Positions 27,375-36,747 of a DNA stretch of 64,000 nt are shown here, piece by piece. Made by a program: the position numbers and the translations under genes. Location: NCBI GenBank assembly GCA_938015295.1, contig CALLQB010000054.1:1-64000 (forward strand), written 5' to 3'. Position 1 is the first letter of the stretch, and each line of letters starts with the position of its first letter. A model generated the notes under the pieces. It was not told the DNA's origin, searched no databases, and saw nothing but the letters and a program-made list of their open reading frames with translations. The DNA comes from an uncultured Acidimicrobiales bacterium (GTDB lineage: Bacteria > Actinomycetota > Acidimicrobiia > Acidimicrobiales > SHLQ01).

Positions 27375-27695
27375 ATGACCACTTCACAAAGCTCCAAGTC
27401 AGCCTCCATCCGCTGCACCCTCGACACCGACCGGCGAGAAGCTCAAACACTCGAATGGTCCGACCTCATCGACGTGGCACTCGAGACCGAAGCCACCTCG
27501 AACGGAGTGGTATCGACCTATCCGATCATGTTGGCCAGCCAGATCGAAGACCTCGCTGCGCGCGAGAACGCCTGTTGCGGCAGTTGGCTGACCATCGTGT
27601 CGTCCCGCACCGAAGAAGCCATCAGGCTTGAAGTCACCACCACCCATAGTGAGGGCCTCGAAACCATCAAAGCACTGGCTGGGCTCGACGCGTGA
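27375..27695 (+). CDS. Small Cys-pair protein of unknown function, MerR-controlled
   Basis: The product has 106 residues. It has no signal peptide or membrane span. Key features are an early RCTLD and a central ENACCGSWLTI with adjacent cysteines, followed by a strand and an acidic C-terminus ending in KALAGLDA. Similar small proteins with a 'CC-(P/G)-(F/S)-(F/W)' motif are, as I recall, often found beside MerR regulators in Actinobacteria, but I know of no assigned function. The adjacent thiols suggest binding of a soft metal or a reactive electrophile. It is the first gene after a MerR-type promoter, and its stop overlaps the regulator's start (GTGA). Confidence 0.7.
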   Translation: MTTSQSSKSASIRCTLDTDRREAQTLEWSDLIDVALETEATSNGVVSTYPIMLASQIEDLAARENACCGSWLTIVSSRTEEAIRLEVTTTHSEGLETIKALAGLDA

Positions 27696-28084
27696 CCCTC
27701 CCAAGCAACACTGAGCTGCTGTCAATCGGATCGGTCGCTTCCGCTACAGGCCTGGCGGTTTCGGCCGTGCGGTACTACGACGAACTCGGAATCATCGATG
27801 CCACAACCCGCGTGGGCGGCAAACGCCGGTTTCACCCGGACGTGATCGGCCGGGTGAACTTTGTCCAGCGCTGCAAGGAGGCTGGATTCTCACTAGAAGA
27901 TGCAGCGTCGCTACTCGACGACACCACTGGCGCATGGCGAGGACTGGTCGATGAAAAACTCGAAGAACTCGTCGAGAAACAGCGCCGGCTCACCGAGATG
28001 ATCGCCATGCTCACCGAAATCCGTAGCTGCGGATGCGATGTGGTCAGCGATTGCACCTTCCAGAGCACCAACAGAGTCTGCTAG
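27692..28084 (+). CDS. MerR-family regulator with C-terminal cysteines
   Basis: The product has 130 residues. The MerR DNA-binding domain is complete: SIGSVASATGLAVSAVRYYDELGII, then the wing GGKRRFHPDVIGRVNFVQRCKEAGFSLEDAASLL and a long dimerisation helix (about 85-112). The tail reads SCGCDVVSDC, a CxC-x5-C cluster where metal-sensing MerR proteins bind their ion. It starts at GTG 27692 within the previous stop. It probably activates its own operon when a metal or thiol-reactive compound binds. The ligand is unknown. Confidence 0.87.
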   Translation: MTLPSNTELLSIGSVASATGLAVSAVRYYDELGIIDATTRVGGKRRFHPDVIGRVNFVQRCKEAGFSLEDAASLLDDTTGAWRGLVDEKLEELVEKQRRLTEMIAMLTEIRSCGCDVVSDCTFQSTNRVC

Positions 28085-28138
28085 CCAGTGTCACCGATGC
28101 GATAGGTAGCCCTCAGATAGCCAACTATCGGCCGTCCT

Positions 28139-28672
28139 TCAGGTCGGCGGTCGGCACAGCCATGCTGAAAGCGGTTGCGAGAGGCCTGGCAAGTGGATCT
28201 GTTCACGCGAAACAAAGTCGGCCGAGCTACGACCCGCAGACAACACCTTTACCGCGTCGGTACACAACATTGCGCCCGGCGGCGCAGCTGCTTCAAGCTG
28301 GGCGGCTTCGACAACTGGGGTTCCGTGGCACACCTGTTCGCCGATGCTGATATCGCCTACAGCCACACCGACCCTGATCTCGACGTCGGTTGGCACCTGA
28401 CCACTTCGGTGAGCGTCAACCAATCGTCGATGCATGGCTAAGCCAGCGTCCAAACCTTTCGATGCACCGTCGAACACGGCAAGGATGCCGTCACCAGTGC
28501 CAACAACAATCCGCCCATCGTGCTCAGCCACCGCCTGCCGCAAAACGCTCTGCAGCGCCGCACGAACTTCGTTCGCTCGTGCATCGCCAACCCGTTGCAG
28601 GAAAGCAGTCGATCCGACCTGATCGACGACAAGGACTGCAAGTAGCTGCGTTTGACGGTTCGCAGTCGACAT
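28139..28672 (-). CDS. Stand-alone class III adenylate cyclase-homology domain
   Basis: The product has about 177 residues from ATG 28672 (GTG 28675 is possible). It is a single cyclase homology domain: LLAVLVVDQVGSTAFLQRVGDARANEV with the first metal Asp, GRIVVGTGDGILAVFDGAS with the second metal Asp (GDG), and RVGVAVGDISIGEQVCHGTPVVEAAQLEAAA in place of the usual GDTVNTAAR region. Residues that choose adenine and stabilise the transition state are not obvious, so activity is uncertain. It closely resembles the N-terminal domain of the large cyclase-ATPase protein at 29934-33263, so one probably arose from the other. Confidence 0.75.
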   Translation of the reverse strand: MSTANRQTQLLAVLVVDQVGSTAFLQRVGDARANEVRAALQSVLRQAVAEHDGRIVVGTGDGILAVFDGASKGLDAGLAMHRRLVDAHRSGQVPTDVEIRVGVAVGDISIGEQVCHGTPVVEAAQLEAAAPPGAMLCTDAVKVLSAGRSSADFVSREQIHLPGLSQPLSAWLCRPPT

Positions 28673-28748
28673 CACGCTGTGACCCTACCTATCTCACCCG
28701 GCGGCAATCGTCATCGAGCAGCACGCTGTTCGCTTTTCCGCCAGCCGT

Positions 28749-29843
28749 CTATAGGTTTGCTTCAGATTCGGCACCGGCTGACAGGTCGATGTCGCCGCGA
28801 AGGTCAACCGTGGTGTGCATCACCGGACAACCCTCGCCGCTCCGCTGCGAGCACGAATACTCATAAGCACGAATTCGGGAGGCGAGCAGGTCGTCGTTCG
28901 AGGCGGTGAAACCTTCGACCAAGCGTCCCGGGTTAAAGCTCAATCGCTCGCAATCCTCAATCTGATTGGCTTCGACTCTGGTCAGCGTGAGCACACCCGC
29001 CGAAACCCGCCGACGTTGCATCTGCCACAGCTGCGTCGGGTCGTCGATCGGGTCACCGTCATCGCCGATCGACAGATTGAGTGTGAAACTGAGCGTGCCG
29101 TGTTCGAGACGCCTGCGAAGATCGGTATGAAGGTGATCGCTAGCCAACGTTTTGCGTTGTTCAGCGGTTACACCTCGAACCCCAAGGAAGGGCTCCCACT
29201 GGTACCGAACCGGACGGACCCGACCACCGGGGTCGGTCATCATGAACGTGTGCACTCCATGATACGCGGCCCTCGCATAGCTGATCGGCGTAATCAGACC
29301 GGCAAGCGCTGCGACCCCGGTTTTCGCTTCGGGGTGGTTCTTTGCATAGTCGGCGAGATGCGCTGGGTTAATCGCTGTTGCGACGTCATCTGGAGGCGCC
29401 GCATCGGGAACCCGAAGCTGCAGTGCAAGCTTCACTCGTTCCCACCAGGTCGTGCGTAGTTCGGCTACCGGAACCGGAATACTCGCCTTGCTGAAGCCTT
29501 CGAACGCCTCGCCGGTGCTCACAAAAAAGACCGGAAGGGTCATAGCAACAAGGTCGGTCTCATGCTCCTCGCCGCGGAAGAACTTCACGGCAAGTCCGCG
29601 CGCATCGGTATGGAGGTCGCGTTCAGTATCGAGCCCGCTGCCGTTGCTGAAACGGCCAACGATTTCGGTCGGACCGCTGTTGAACTGCGGCGCAGTGCAG
29701 TAGTTGGCAATCACCTCAGAGGGGGTGAAAATTCCGGCGACGCCGATGCCAACGGTGTGCGCCGCCCGGGTGCCCGCAGTTCGGCCCGGAAAGTCGTTCT
29801 CCGTCCAGTCGACCAGTTCTTTTCCGCTAACGGCTACAGCCAT
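28749..29843 (-). CDS. Catalase-like haem protein (small SrpA-type)
   Basis: The product has 364 residues, shorter than true catalases (about 480 or more) but similar to the SrpA-type catalase-related peroxidases. It keeps the distal His in RAAHTVGIGVAGIF, RFSNGSG with the distal Asn, the block DARGLAVKF, and a candidate proximal Tyr in RIRAYEYS. These may use organic peroxides instead of dismutating hydrogen peroxide. It lies between two cyclase-homology genes on the same strand and near a DyP peroxidase, forming a small haem-peroxidase cluster. Confidence 0.85.
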   Translation of the reverse strand: MAVAVSGKELVDWTENDFPGRTAGTRAAHTVGIGVAGIFTPSEVIANYCTAPQFNSGPTEIVGRFSNGSGLDTERDLHTDARGLAVKFFRGEEHETDLVAMTLPVFFVSTGEAFEGFSKASIPVPVAELRTTWWERVKLALQLRVPDAAPPDDVATAINPAHLADYAKNHPEAKTGVAALAGLITPISYARAAYHGVHTFMMTDPGGRVRPVRYQWEPFLGVRGVTAEQRKTLASDHLHTDLRRRLEHGTLSFTLNLSIGDDGDPIDDPTQLWQMQRRRVSAGVLTLTRVEANQIEDCERLSFNPGRLVEGFTASNDDLLASRIRAYEYSCSQRSGEGCPVMHTTVDLRGDIDLSAGAESEANL

Positions 29844-29933
29844 CTGGGTCCCGTTCTTTCCTGTGGTGCACGATCGCTACCACGTGTATCAGGGCAACTA
29901 CGCCCTCTGTCCCGCGAGGCCAGAGTAGACATC

Positions 29934-32900
29934 TCACTGTGAGAAGTCGAGAAGTTCGCCGCAGCGACGCTCAATCGTGCCAAGCCCCATTCGTTGCGCT
30001 TCACTCCTCGCCAACGTGAGCAACTCGGTTGCTTTGGCAACCTCGGGTTCGGGCCGCTCAAGGAGGCTACGACCCCAGTCAAGCCTGGTTCGCGCAAGGA
30101 GTGCTGGTGCTGGCATCGCCGCATGCCAATCGTGGGCTTCGGCAAACGAACGGTCGGCTTCGTCATGGGAGCCCAGCACATGCTCGAGCATTCCGAGATA
30201 CCTGCTCACCGAGCCAAACCAGTTGGTTGCGTTATCGACACATTGGCCTCGGAACGCCTTGAGATCTTCATGAAGCGCTTGTGAGCGGGGCGTGTCACCC
30301 AGTTGCCAGCACGACTCGGCCAACAGGCTGGTGGTGAGGAGCCAGCTCAGATCGTGCAGCAGTTCGCCAGAGCGGTCTGCTAGTTCGCCGTACACCGGCT
30401 CAGCCTTTTCGGGCTGATCCGTCTCGCAGTAGATCACCGCCAATGCGGCCTGCATCGCGGGGATGCCAGCCTGGTTCGCTGCGGCATCGGCAAAGAGTTC
30501 TTCGAGTTCGCCGAGCCGGCCTTGGTGAAACCGAAGGTTGAAAAGCTGACCTGCATAGAAAGTAAGCGCATCGGGTTGGCCTGCGGACTCGGCCAATTGG
30601 TAGCAGAGGTACGCCAGACGCTCCCCCTCTTCGAGGTCGCCTTTGACGATGCTTCGTACCGACTGACGCATCCGCAGATACGACTCGACAACTGGTTGCC
30701 GTAGTTCTTCGGCGTCTCGGACCATTTCGTTGACACACCGGTCGGCAAGCGCAAGGTCGCCGGCCTCCATAGCGGCCTGAAACTGTGATGACGCCGCGCT
30801 GAACGTCCACTGACGCAATTCGAGCTCATACGCAACGGTTCTGAGACGCTCGCAGAGCTCAAGCCGTTGCGGCAGGCCGCGTGCGCTCCAGAAGAACCCA
30901 ATGCGCTGGTTGAGGATATGAGCCATCGTTGCGGGGTGAGCCAGCCGTTCGGCCATGGCCAACGACTCGTCGCTAAGCGCTTGCCGACGTTCGAGCTCGG
31001 TCCCGAAGGTCAGCTCGACGCTCAGGTTGGCGAGCAATCTGGCCCGGTGTGACGAATCTTGGGGGTCAATTGCCTCGATCGCCATCTCAAGCAGGCGCAC
31101 CCGACCGGTATCGGTCTGTCCAGCTGAACTGAAGAACCCCCGACTGTTGGCCAATGCGGCATGCACAACTGTCTCATCGTCGCCGTGCGAAGCTGCCTCG
31201 TCGGCGGCTTCAAGCAACAAGCGACGGGCGCCCCGCTGACCTGCCTTTCGTTTCGCAACGCCAAGCGACAACATGAGGCGACCCTTGGTTTCGAGCGGGA
31301 GTGTGCACCCGTAGTGGTCGAACGCCTCGAGCGCAGCTGCGTAGTGGTTAACCGCGACATCGAACGCTAGGCCGCGCACCGCTGAATCGCCTGCAAGCTG
31401 GCAGACCTCGACTGCGCGATCGACGTCACCGGGATCCTGTGAGCGTTGGTAATGAAACGCCAGATCGTCGTAGTGCTTATCGAGGTCGCGGCTGTGGACG
31501 GTTTCGATTGCTTTGGCAACATCGTGGTGGCGCTGCGAGCGACGCCCCAACGACATTTGCTCGTAGACCGTCGCACGAACAAGGTCGTGCTGGAATCGGT
31601 ACCGAATCGGCGGCTCAGTACTTTCGACGAGCAGCCCGGCATGGAGTGTTTGGTCGATCGCATCAAGCACGTCGGCTCGCGATAACCCTAGGCCTACGGC
31701 GATGACATCAAGTCCGGTCGAAGACCCAGCGGTCGATGCCAGCGATAAGATTTCCGAGGCCAGGGGATCGAGCCGGGCGATGCGATCGAGCACCACTTCG
31801 CTTAGCGCCGATGTTTGTGATCGGTCGAGCCCGTCGATGCCACTCTCCTCGACTACAGCAACCAGTTCGCCCAGAAAGAACGGGTTGCCTGCGGTCTGTT
31901 CGAGGAGGCGTAGTGCGAGATTGTCAGCCGAGTTCTCGTCGAGACCCAAGTCGTCGATGACCGAGGCAACGTCGAGTAACGCCCGAATGCCGTCGCGATC
32001 GAGTCCTTGCAGCGTGACGGTTCCCACCGACAAGATGCGACTGGTATCGGCAAGAAAGGAGGTAAGGGCCTCGCTGTTGTCGGCCTCGGTGTCTCGATAG
32101 GTGCCGACGACGCAGATTCTTGCGGCAGATCCGGAACGAAGGATGTGGCGCATGAGTTGAAGCGTCGGCGCCGCGGCCCATTGAAAGTCGTCGACCACAA
32201 CAACGACAGGCGCCGATGACGCGGCCGTCTCGAGCCAGCTGAGCACCGCATCGAACAGCCGATACTTCTCGGTATCGGAGTCGGCCTCGAGCGCCTCGGG
32301 GAGTCCGGCGACGAGATCGCCGAGTTCGGGAGATAGTCGACGAAGGTCGCCTGCGAATCGACCAAGATCTGACACCCCGACGGGTCCGTCGGGCCGGTCG
32401 CTGCCGTTGATCGCGTCAACGTACGAGTCGAGTGCCTTCACAAAGGGTTGAAATGGTACACCCAACCCTTCGTCGCAGCGGCCATAAAGAACCAGTGCGC
32501 CTGCTGCGACCATCTCGAGGCCCAGCTCGCGTGCAAGGCGGGATTTGCCCACCCCCGGCTCGCCAGCGATCAACGCTCCGGTTACCGCACCATCCAACGA
32601 CGACTCCCAGAGTTTGCGTGCCGCACCTAGGGCTTCGGAGCGGCCGACAAAACCGAATCGACCGCCCGCGCCAAGCCCCTCGGGAATCGCAAAACCGGTG
32701 TGCTCAGCTTCCTCCCAGCCAATCGACCAAGCCAAAATTGGCTCGTCGAAACCCTTGGCATCGACAGGCTCGGCCGCAGCAAAAACCGCGCTGCTGCGAC
32801 CGCCCGACAAAAGTTTGGTGAGACCGGTGCAAAGGATGCCGTTTGCTGGTGAGGCCGACTGCAGTCTCGCCGCCTCAACTACGGCCGTACCGTGGCAATC

Positions 32901-33263
32901 GCCGTCGCTGACCGTCACATCGCCAGCGCTGATGCCGATCTTTGCGCTCACCGCGATCGACACATCGCCGATACGGGCCGCGGATGCGAGCTTCTGATGC
33001 ATCACGATGGCTGAGTCGAGCGCCTGTGAAGTGCCGGAGAAGGCCGCCATTAGCCCACCTCCAAGATGTTTCACTACTCGACCCTCGTGCGACTCGACGA
33101 CGCCTCGAAGAATTGTCTGCACCTGTTCGCCGAGTTCACCGGCAGCTACTTCGCCCAAATCTGCGATATGGCGGCCCGAGTCGGCTTGGTCGACAAACAG
33201 GATCGCAAGTAGCTGCGTCTGCGCGTCCTCTCGCTTCTTTTCGACCATTTCCTTCTCGACCAT
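29934..33263 (-). CDS. Large cyclase-homology / AAA ATPase / TPR signalling protein
   Basis: The product has 1109 residues. Residues about 12-185 are a cyclase homology domain, but the second metal Asp is lost (LGGGLMAAF where GDG is expected), so it is probably a sensor rather than an enzyme. About 205-480 are an ATPase with Walker A AGEPGVGKSRLARELG and Walker B-like VVVVVDDFQWAA. About 560-1109 are helical TPR-like repeats. No LuxR helix-turn-helix is seen at the C-terminus. The layout resembles soluble adenylyl cyclase-like and MalT-like signal ATPases. It is transcribed toward the catalase and divergent from the DyP peroxidase pair, so it may control their response. Confidence 0.82.
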   Translation of the reverse strand: MVEKEMVEKKREDAQTQLLAILFVDQADSGRHIADLGEVAAGELGEQVQTILRGVVESHEGRVVKHLGGGLMAAFSGTSQALDSAIVMHQKLASAARIGDVSIAVSAKIGISAGDVTVSDGDCHGTAVVEAARLQSASPANGILCTGLTKLLSGGRSSAVFAAAEPVDAKGFDEPILAWSIGWEEAEHTGFAIPEGLGAGGRFGFVGRSEALGAARKLWESSLDGAVTGALIAGEPGVGKSRLARELGLEMVAAGALVLYGRCDEGLGVPFQPFVKALDSYVDAINGSDRPDGPVGVSDLGRFAGDLRRLSPELGDLVAGLPEALEADSDTEKYRLFDAVLSWLETAASSAPVVVVVDDFQWAAAPTLQLMRHILRSGSAARICVVGTYRDTEADNSEALTSFLADTSRILSVGTVTLQGLDRDGIRALLDVASVIDDLGLDENSADNLALRLLEQTAGNPFFLGELVAVVEESGIDGLDRSQTSALSEVVLDRIARLDPLASEILSLASTAGSSTGLDVIAVGLGLSRADVLDAIDQTLHAGLLVESTEPPIRYRFQHDLVRATVYEQMSLGRRSQRHHDVAKAIETVHSRDLDKHYDDLAFHYQRSQDPGDVDRAVEVCQLAGDSAVRGLAFDVAVNHYAAALEAFDHYGCTLPLETKGRLMLSLGVAKRKAGQRGARRLLLEAADEAASHGDDETVVHAALANSRGFFSSAGQTDTGRVRLLEMAIEAIDPQDSSHRARLLANLSVELTFGTELERRQALSDESLAMAERLAHPATMAHILNQRIGFFWSARGLPQRLELCERLRTVAYELELRQWTFSAASSQFQAAMEAGDLALADRCVNEMVRDAEELRQPVVESYLRMRQSVRSIVKGDLEEGERLAYLCYQLAESAGQPDALTFYAGQLFNLRFHQGRLGELEELFADAAANQAGIPAMQAALAVIYCETDQPEKAEPVYGELADRSGELLHDLSWLLTTSLLAESCWQLGDTPRSQALHEDLKAFRGQCVDNATNWFGSVSRYLGMLEHVLGSHDEADRSFAEAHDWHAAMPAPALLARTRLDWGRSLLERPEPEVAKATELLTLARSEAQRMGLGTIERRCGELLDFSQ

Positions 33264-33320
33264 TACGTCACACTACAACGCGAACCACCTGCGCACGTAG
33301 GGTGTTCACACGCACAAAAT

Positions 33321-33360
33321 TTCGAAGGTTGAGCGATCAAACGGGGGCAAAATCTTCGAA
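33321..33360. promoter_or_regulatory. Inverted repeat between signalling protein and DyP operon
   Basis: TTCGAAG (33321-33327) and CTTCGAA (33354-33360) form 7-bp inverted arms 26 bp apart in the 204-bp divergent region. Such wide arms could bind two regulator units. No regulator can be named. Confidence 0.3.
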
Positions 33361-33467
33361 TTCATGCCACAGTAGGACGGCGGGACGGCAGGATGGTGGC
33401 GTTGTGCCAGGCGGGCACGAAGCACAAACACCAAGTAGCGAGACAACAGAAATTTTGCGGGGAACAC

Positions 33468-34100
33468 ATGGTCAAGATCTGGGACGCAATCGTTCGCCGA
33501 TTCACGCGCCTACTCATTCGGTACTGGGCAGCGAAGGAACCGGCGGTAATCCCGCCACGCCGGTACAGCCAGGCGCTCGGCGACAACGTGCAGCAGACGA
33601 TGAACCTCATCATGCCGCTGGCCCATCCAGGTCCCGAGACAACAGCCAAGCTCCTCGAACTCCTCCAGTTCCGGGTCGACGATCTATTTGGCGGTCTCGA
33701 CGTGGTCGGGACGGTGCATTTTGCCCGTTTCGATGTCATCGGCAGCAACCTGTCGATGATCTCGGTCTACGACGGAGACTTCGAGACCTATATTCGCGAC
33801 TTCATCGCCGCTTTCGGCGACATATTCGACGACATCATGGCGTTCGTCAAAAACCCGCCACCGTTGCCTGTCGGCGACAATCCTTCCGCCTTTGTTGACT
33901 GGGTGAACGCTCGCGACCTTCTGCAGTTGCCGCAGGATTCGACCGAACTCACCGACGATCTCAGCCTCCTATCGCGGCGCCTGCTGTTGTTGTTCGATGC
34001 GAAGCCCGAGGTGCAATTGGGGGTCTACCGTTCGTACCCCGGATTTTCGGTCGCCCAAATCCGTCAAGCCCTTGGTCTCGAGTGGGAGCAGAAATCATGA
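33468..34100 (+). CDS. DyP-peroxidase-associated protein of unknown function
   Basis: The product has 210 residues from ATG 33468, which follows a purine-rich site (GCGGGGA). It has no signal peptide. The centre reads VGTVHFARFDVIGSNLSMISVYDGDFETYIRDFIAAFGDIFDDI. Such proteins occur beside DyP-type peroxidases, and the fold may be a related dimeric ferredoxin-like domain, but I do not know a tested function. The stop overlaps the peroxidase start (ATGA), so the two are made together. It may help load haem or recognise substrate. Confidence 0.75.
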   Translation: MVKIWDAIVRRFTRLLIRYWAAKEPAVIPPRRYSQALGDNVQQTMNLIMPLAHPGPETTAKLLELLQFRVDDLFGGLDVVGTVHFARFDVIGSNLSMISVYDGDFETYIRDFIAAFGDIFDDIMAFVKNPPPLPVGDNPSAFVDWVNARDLLQLPQDSTELTDDLSLLSRRLLLLFDAKPEVQLGVYRSYPGFSVAQIRQALGLEWEQKS

Positions 34101-35467
34101 CCCAAACCAACGCCCAGCGACCTGTCCCAAGTCCTACACCAGCAGACGTACAGGGCTGGGTAGTGCGGGGGTACAACCTCGGCCATGTGCGGCAGGTAAT
34201 TTGCACGATCCACAACCCGGAGCCGCTACGAACGTTCCTTGGGCGGGCCACAAATGGCGATCCATCGACCCAGCAGATTCAATCGGGCGAACATTGGGGA
34301 GACGTCAAGCCCCCGTCGGCGTTGAACGTCGCCTTCACCTACACCGGTCTTGCCGCTCTTGGCGTGCCGGCACGAACCCTCGCTGGCTTCCCCACCGATT
34401 TCTCCCACGGGGCTCCGGCCCGGGCAATCAAGATCGGCGACGTCGGCGATAGTGCCCCCGACCGGTGGGACGCTGGCACCGACGATATCGACAAAGTACA
34501 TGTGGTGTGGACAATTCACGGCCAGCAATCAGACGACATCGACGCGGCATGGAACAAGCTCGCCGCCGCCACGGGGTCCTCGATGTCTGTGGTCGCTTCC
34601 TACGATGGTTCGGCGCTGGCCGACAACAAGGTGCACTTCGGCTACGTCGACTCGATTTCGCAACCGCATATCGAATCGTTCGAGCGTGACAACCCTGCAC
34701 CCGACAAGCAGCCTGTCGCTCCACTCGGATCGTTCTTTCTTGGCCATGACAGCCAGTTCGAGGACGTGAAGTTCGATCTGCCCACACCGACCGAGTTCGT
34801 CGGCAACGGTACCTATAACGCGTTTCGGGTGCTCGAACAGGACGTGTTTGGTTTCGAAGCTTTCCTACGTCGTGCAGCCGAGGAAACCGGCCGCGACCCA
34901 GAATGGATCGCGGCGAAGATTTGTGGACGTTGGCGTAACGGGAACTCACTCGAGCAGTACCCCGACCACCAGGGCGAACCCGCCGACCCCGCGACACGGA
35001 ACGACTACGGCTACCCCGACGCCGACGGGTCTATCTGTCCAATTGGTTCGCACATGCGCCGCGCGAATCCACGCGACGCTGCGATCGTGCAACGAGCGGC
35101 CAACCACACTCGTCGAATCACCAGACGTGGTATGCCCTACGGGCCACTGATCGCGCCGGATCAAGAGCCCGACGACACACCGCGTGGGCTTCTCGGAAAC
35201 TTCTTGTGCGGCAGCCTTACCGCACAGTTCGAAGGTGTGCAGTACGACTGGATCAACCTTGGTTTGCAGCACCCGTCGATTACCGGCACCAACGATGTGT
35301 TGCTTGGCGCAAACGAGGAGCTGACGAGTCGGTTCACTATCCCGATGCCTGACGGACCCGATCTTGTTCTCTCCGGCTTTCCGAGGTTCGTGCGAACGCG
35401 AGCGTCTACCTACACGTTCCTGCCGAGCATCCCCGGCCTGCGCTGGCTCGCCAACGCCGCAATGTAG
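34097..35467 (+). CDS. DyP-type (dye-decolourising) haem peroxidase
   Basis: The product has 456 residues. The DyP distal motif, normally GxxDG, reads GYVDSISQP: the catalytic Asp is kept but the following Gly is Ser. The proximal haem His lies in CPIGSHMRRANPRD. FLLGNFLCG-like sequence (LLGNFLCGSLTAQFEGVQYDWINLGLQ) and the C-terminal GFPRFVRTRASTYTFLPSIPGL match the family. No Tat or Sec signal peptide is seen, so it probably acts in the cytoplasm or is exported otherwise. It likely oxidises phenolic or aromatic compounds with peroxide. Confidence 0.9.
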   Translation: MTQTNAQRPVPSPTPADVQGWVVRGYNLGHVRQVICTIHNPEPLRTFLGRATNGDPSTQQIQSGEHWGDVKPPSALNVAFTYTGLAALGVPARTLAGFPTDFSHGAPARAIKIGDVGDSAPDRWDAGTDDIDKVHVVWTIHGQQSDDIDAAWNKLAAATGSSMSVVASYDGSALADNKVHFGYVDSISQPHIESFERDNPAPDKQPVAPLGSFFLGHDSQFEDVKFDLPTPTEFVGNGTYNAFRVLEQDVFGFEAFLRRAAEETGRDPEWIAAKICGRWRNGNSLEQYPDHQGEPADPATRNDYGYPDADGSICPIGSHMRRANPRDAAIVQRAANHTRRITRRGMPYGPLIAPDQEPDDTPRGLLGNFLCGSLTAQFEGVQYDWINLGLQHPSITGTNDVLLGANEELTSRFTIPMPDGPDLVLSGFPRFVRTRASTYTFLPSIPGLRWLANAAM

Positions 35468-35526
35468 ATCCGCCGCCGGTTGCCCTAGCCGGAGAGGCCG
35501 GCGCACCGGATGAGTAGGATTCGAAG

Positions 35527-36744
35527 ATGGGAATGATCGAAACGTTCCGCTCGGTTGTGGAGTTGCGCGAATTTGAACGCGACCGAGCGCAACGGCGGCT
35601 ACGCAAGGCCGCCGACGTCGACGACCTTCGCCGAATCGCAAAACGCCGGCTTCCCGGAGGCGTCTTCGACTACATCGACGGCGGAGCCGAGGATGAACGA
35701 TCAGCACAGAGCAATGTCGACGGCTTCGCCAAGATCGAGTTCAAACCAAGAGTCCTGAACGACGTTAGTGACGTCGACACCTCGACGACTCTGTTGGGCA
35801 AGCAGATACCGCTTCCGTTGGCGCTGTCCCCTACCGGCTTTGGCCGAATCGCCCATAGCCAGGGCGAGCTTGCCGTGGCGCGCGCTGCACAGCGTGCTGG
35901 CCTTCCCTACAGCCTCAGCACCATGGGCACCCGCAGCATCGAAGAAGTCGCAACCGTGAACTCCGGCACCAAGTGGTATCAGGTGTACACCTGGAAAGAC
36001 CGCGGGCTCGTCGAAGAGATGGTGCAGCGAGCCAAGGCATGCGATTACGAGGCGCTCCTCCTCACGGTAGATACCGCGGTACTCGGCCGACGCGAGCGAG
36101 ACGTGCGCCGAGGATTCACCCTGCCACCCAAAATCGGCCTCGACACCATCGTCGACGGAGCGCTGCACCCTGGGTGGACACTCGACTTTCTGCGCAACGA
36201 CCCCATCACTTTCGCAAACGTATCTTCCGCCGACGGAGGCGACGGCAGCAGCACCGCAGTCAACTTGTCGCAGTACATCAATAGCCAGTTCGATCAGGCG
36301 CTTTCCTGGGCTGACGTCGACTGGCTGCAGTCGATCTGGGACGGCCCGGTGGTACTCAAAGGCATACAGACCGTCGCTGATGCGCGCTTGGCTGTTGAGG
36401 CTGGATGCGAAGGCATCATGCTGTCGAACCATGGCGGACGGCAGCTCGACGATGCTCCCTCGATCATCGAACTCGTGGCTCCCGTTGCTGATGCCGTTGC
36501 CGGACAGATCGACATCATCTGCGACGGCGGCGTCCGGCGCGGAAGCGACATTGTCAAAGCGGTGTCGCTCGGCGCAACCGCTTGTTCGATTGGTCGACCG
36601 TATCTCTATGCACTCGGGGCGGCCGGCGAGGCAGGCGTCGACCACCTGCTTGAGTTCTTCGCCGAAGGCTTCAGCCGCACAATGCAGCTCTGCGGGGCAC
36701 GCAACGTTGCCGAGCTCACGCCCGAGCTTGTGCGATGGAAATGA
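35527..36744 (+). CDS. FMN-dependent alpha-hydroxy-acid oxidase/dehydrogenase
   Basis: The product has 405 residues, typical of the LldD/lactate oxidase/glycolate oxidase family. The conserved start YIDGGAEDE, LSPTGFGRIAH, the flavin Lys in VVLKGIQTVADA, and the catalytic LSNHGGRQLDDAPS with its His are all seen, followed by ICDGGVRRGSDIVKAVSLGA and GRPYLYALGAAGE. It oxidises a 2-hydroxy acid to a keto acid. It could equally be a mycofactocin-associated MftD-like enzyme, but no mft genes are nearby. It converges on an enoyl-CoA hydratase gene with only 3 bp between stops. Confidence 0.9.
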   Translation: MGMIETFRSVVELREFERDRAQRRLRKAADVDDLRRIAKRRLPGGVFDYIDGGAEDERSAQSNVDGFAKIEFKPRVLNDVSDVDTSTTLLGKQIPLPLALSPTGFGRIAHSQGELAVARAAQRAGLPYSLSTMGTRSIEEVATVNSGTKWYQVYTWKDRGLVEEMVQRAKACDYEALLLTVDTAVLGRRERDVRRGFTLPPKIGLDTIVDGALHPGWTLDFLRNDPITFANVSSADGGDGSSTAVNLSQYINSQFDQALSWADVDWLQSIWDGPVVLKGIQTVADARLAVEAGCEGIMLSNHGGRQLDDAPSIIELVAPVADAVAGQIDIICDGGVRRGSDIVKAVSLGATACSIGRPYLYALGAAGEAGVDHLLEFFAEGFSRTMQLCGARNVAELTPELVRWK

Positions 36745-36747
36745 TGT

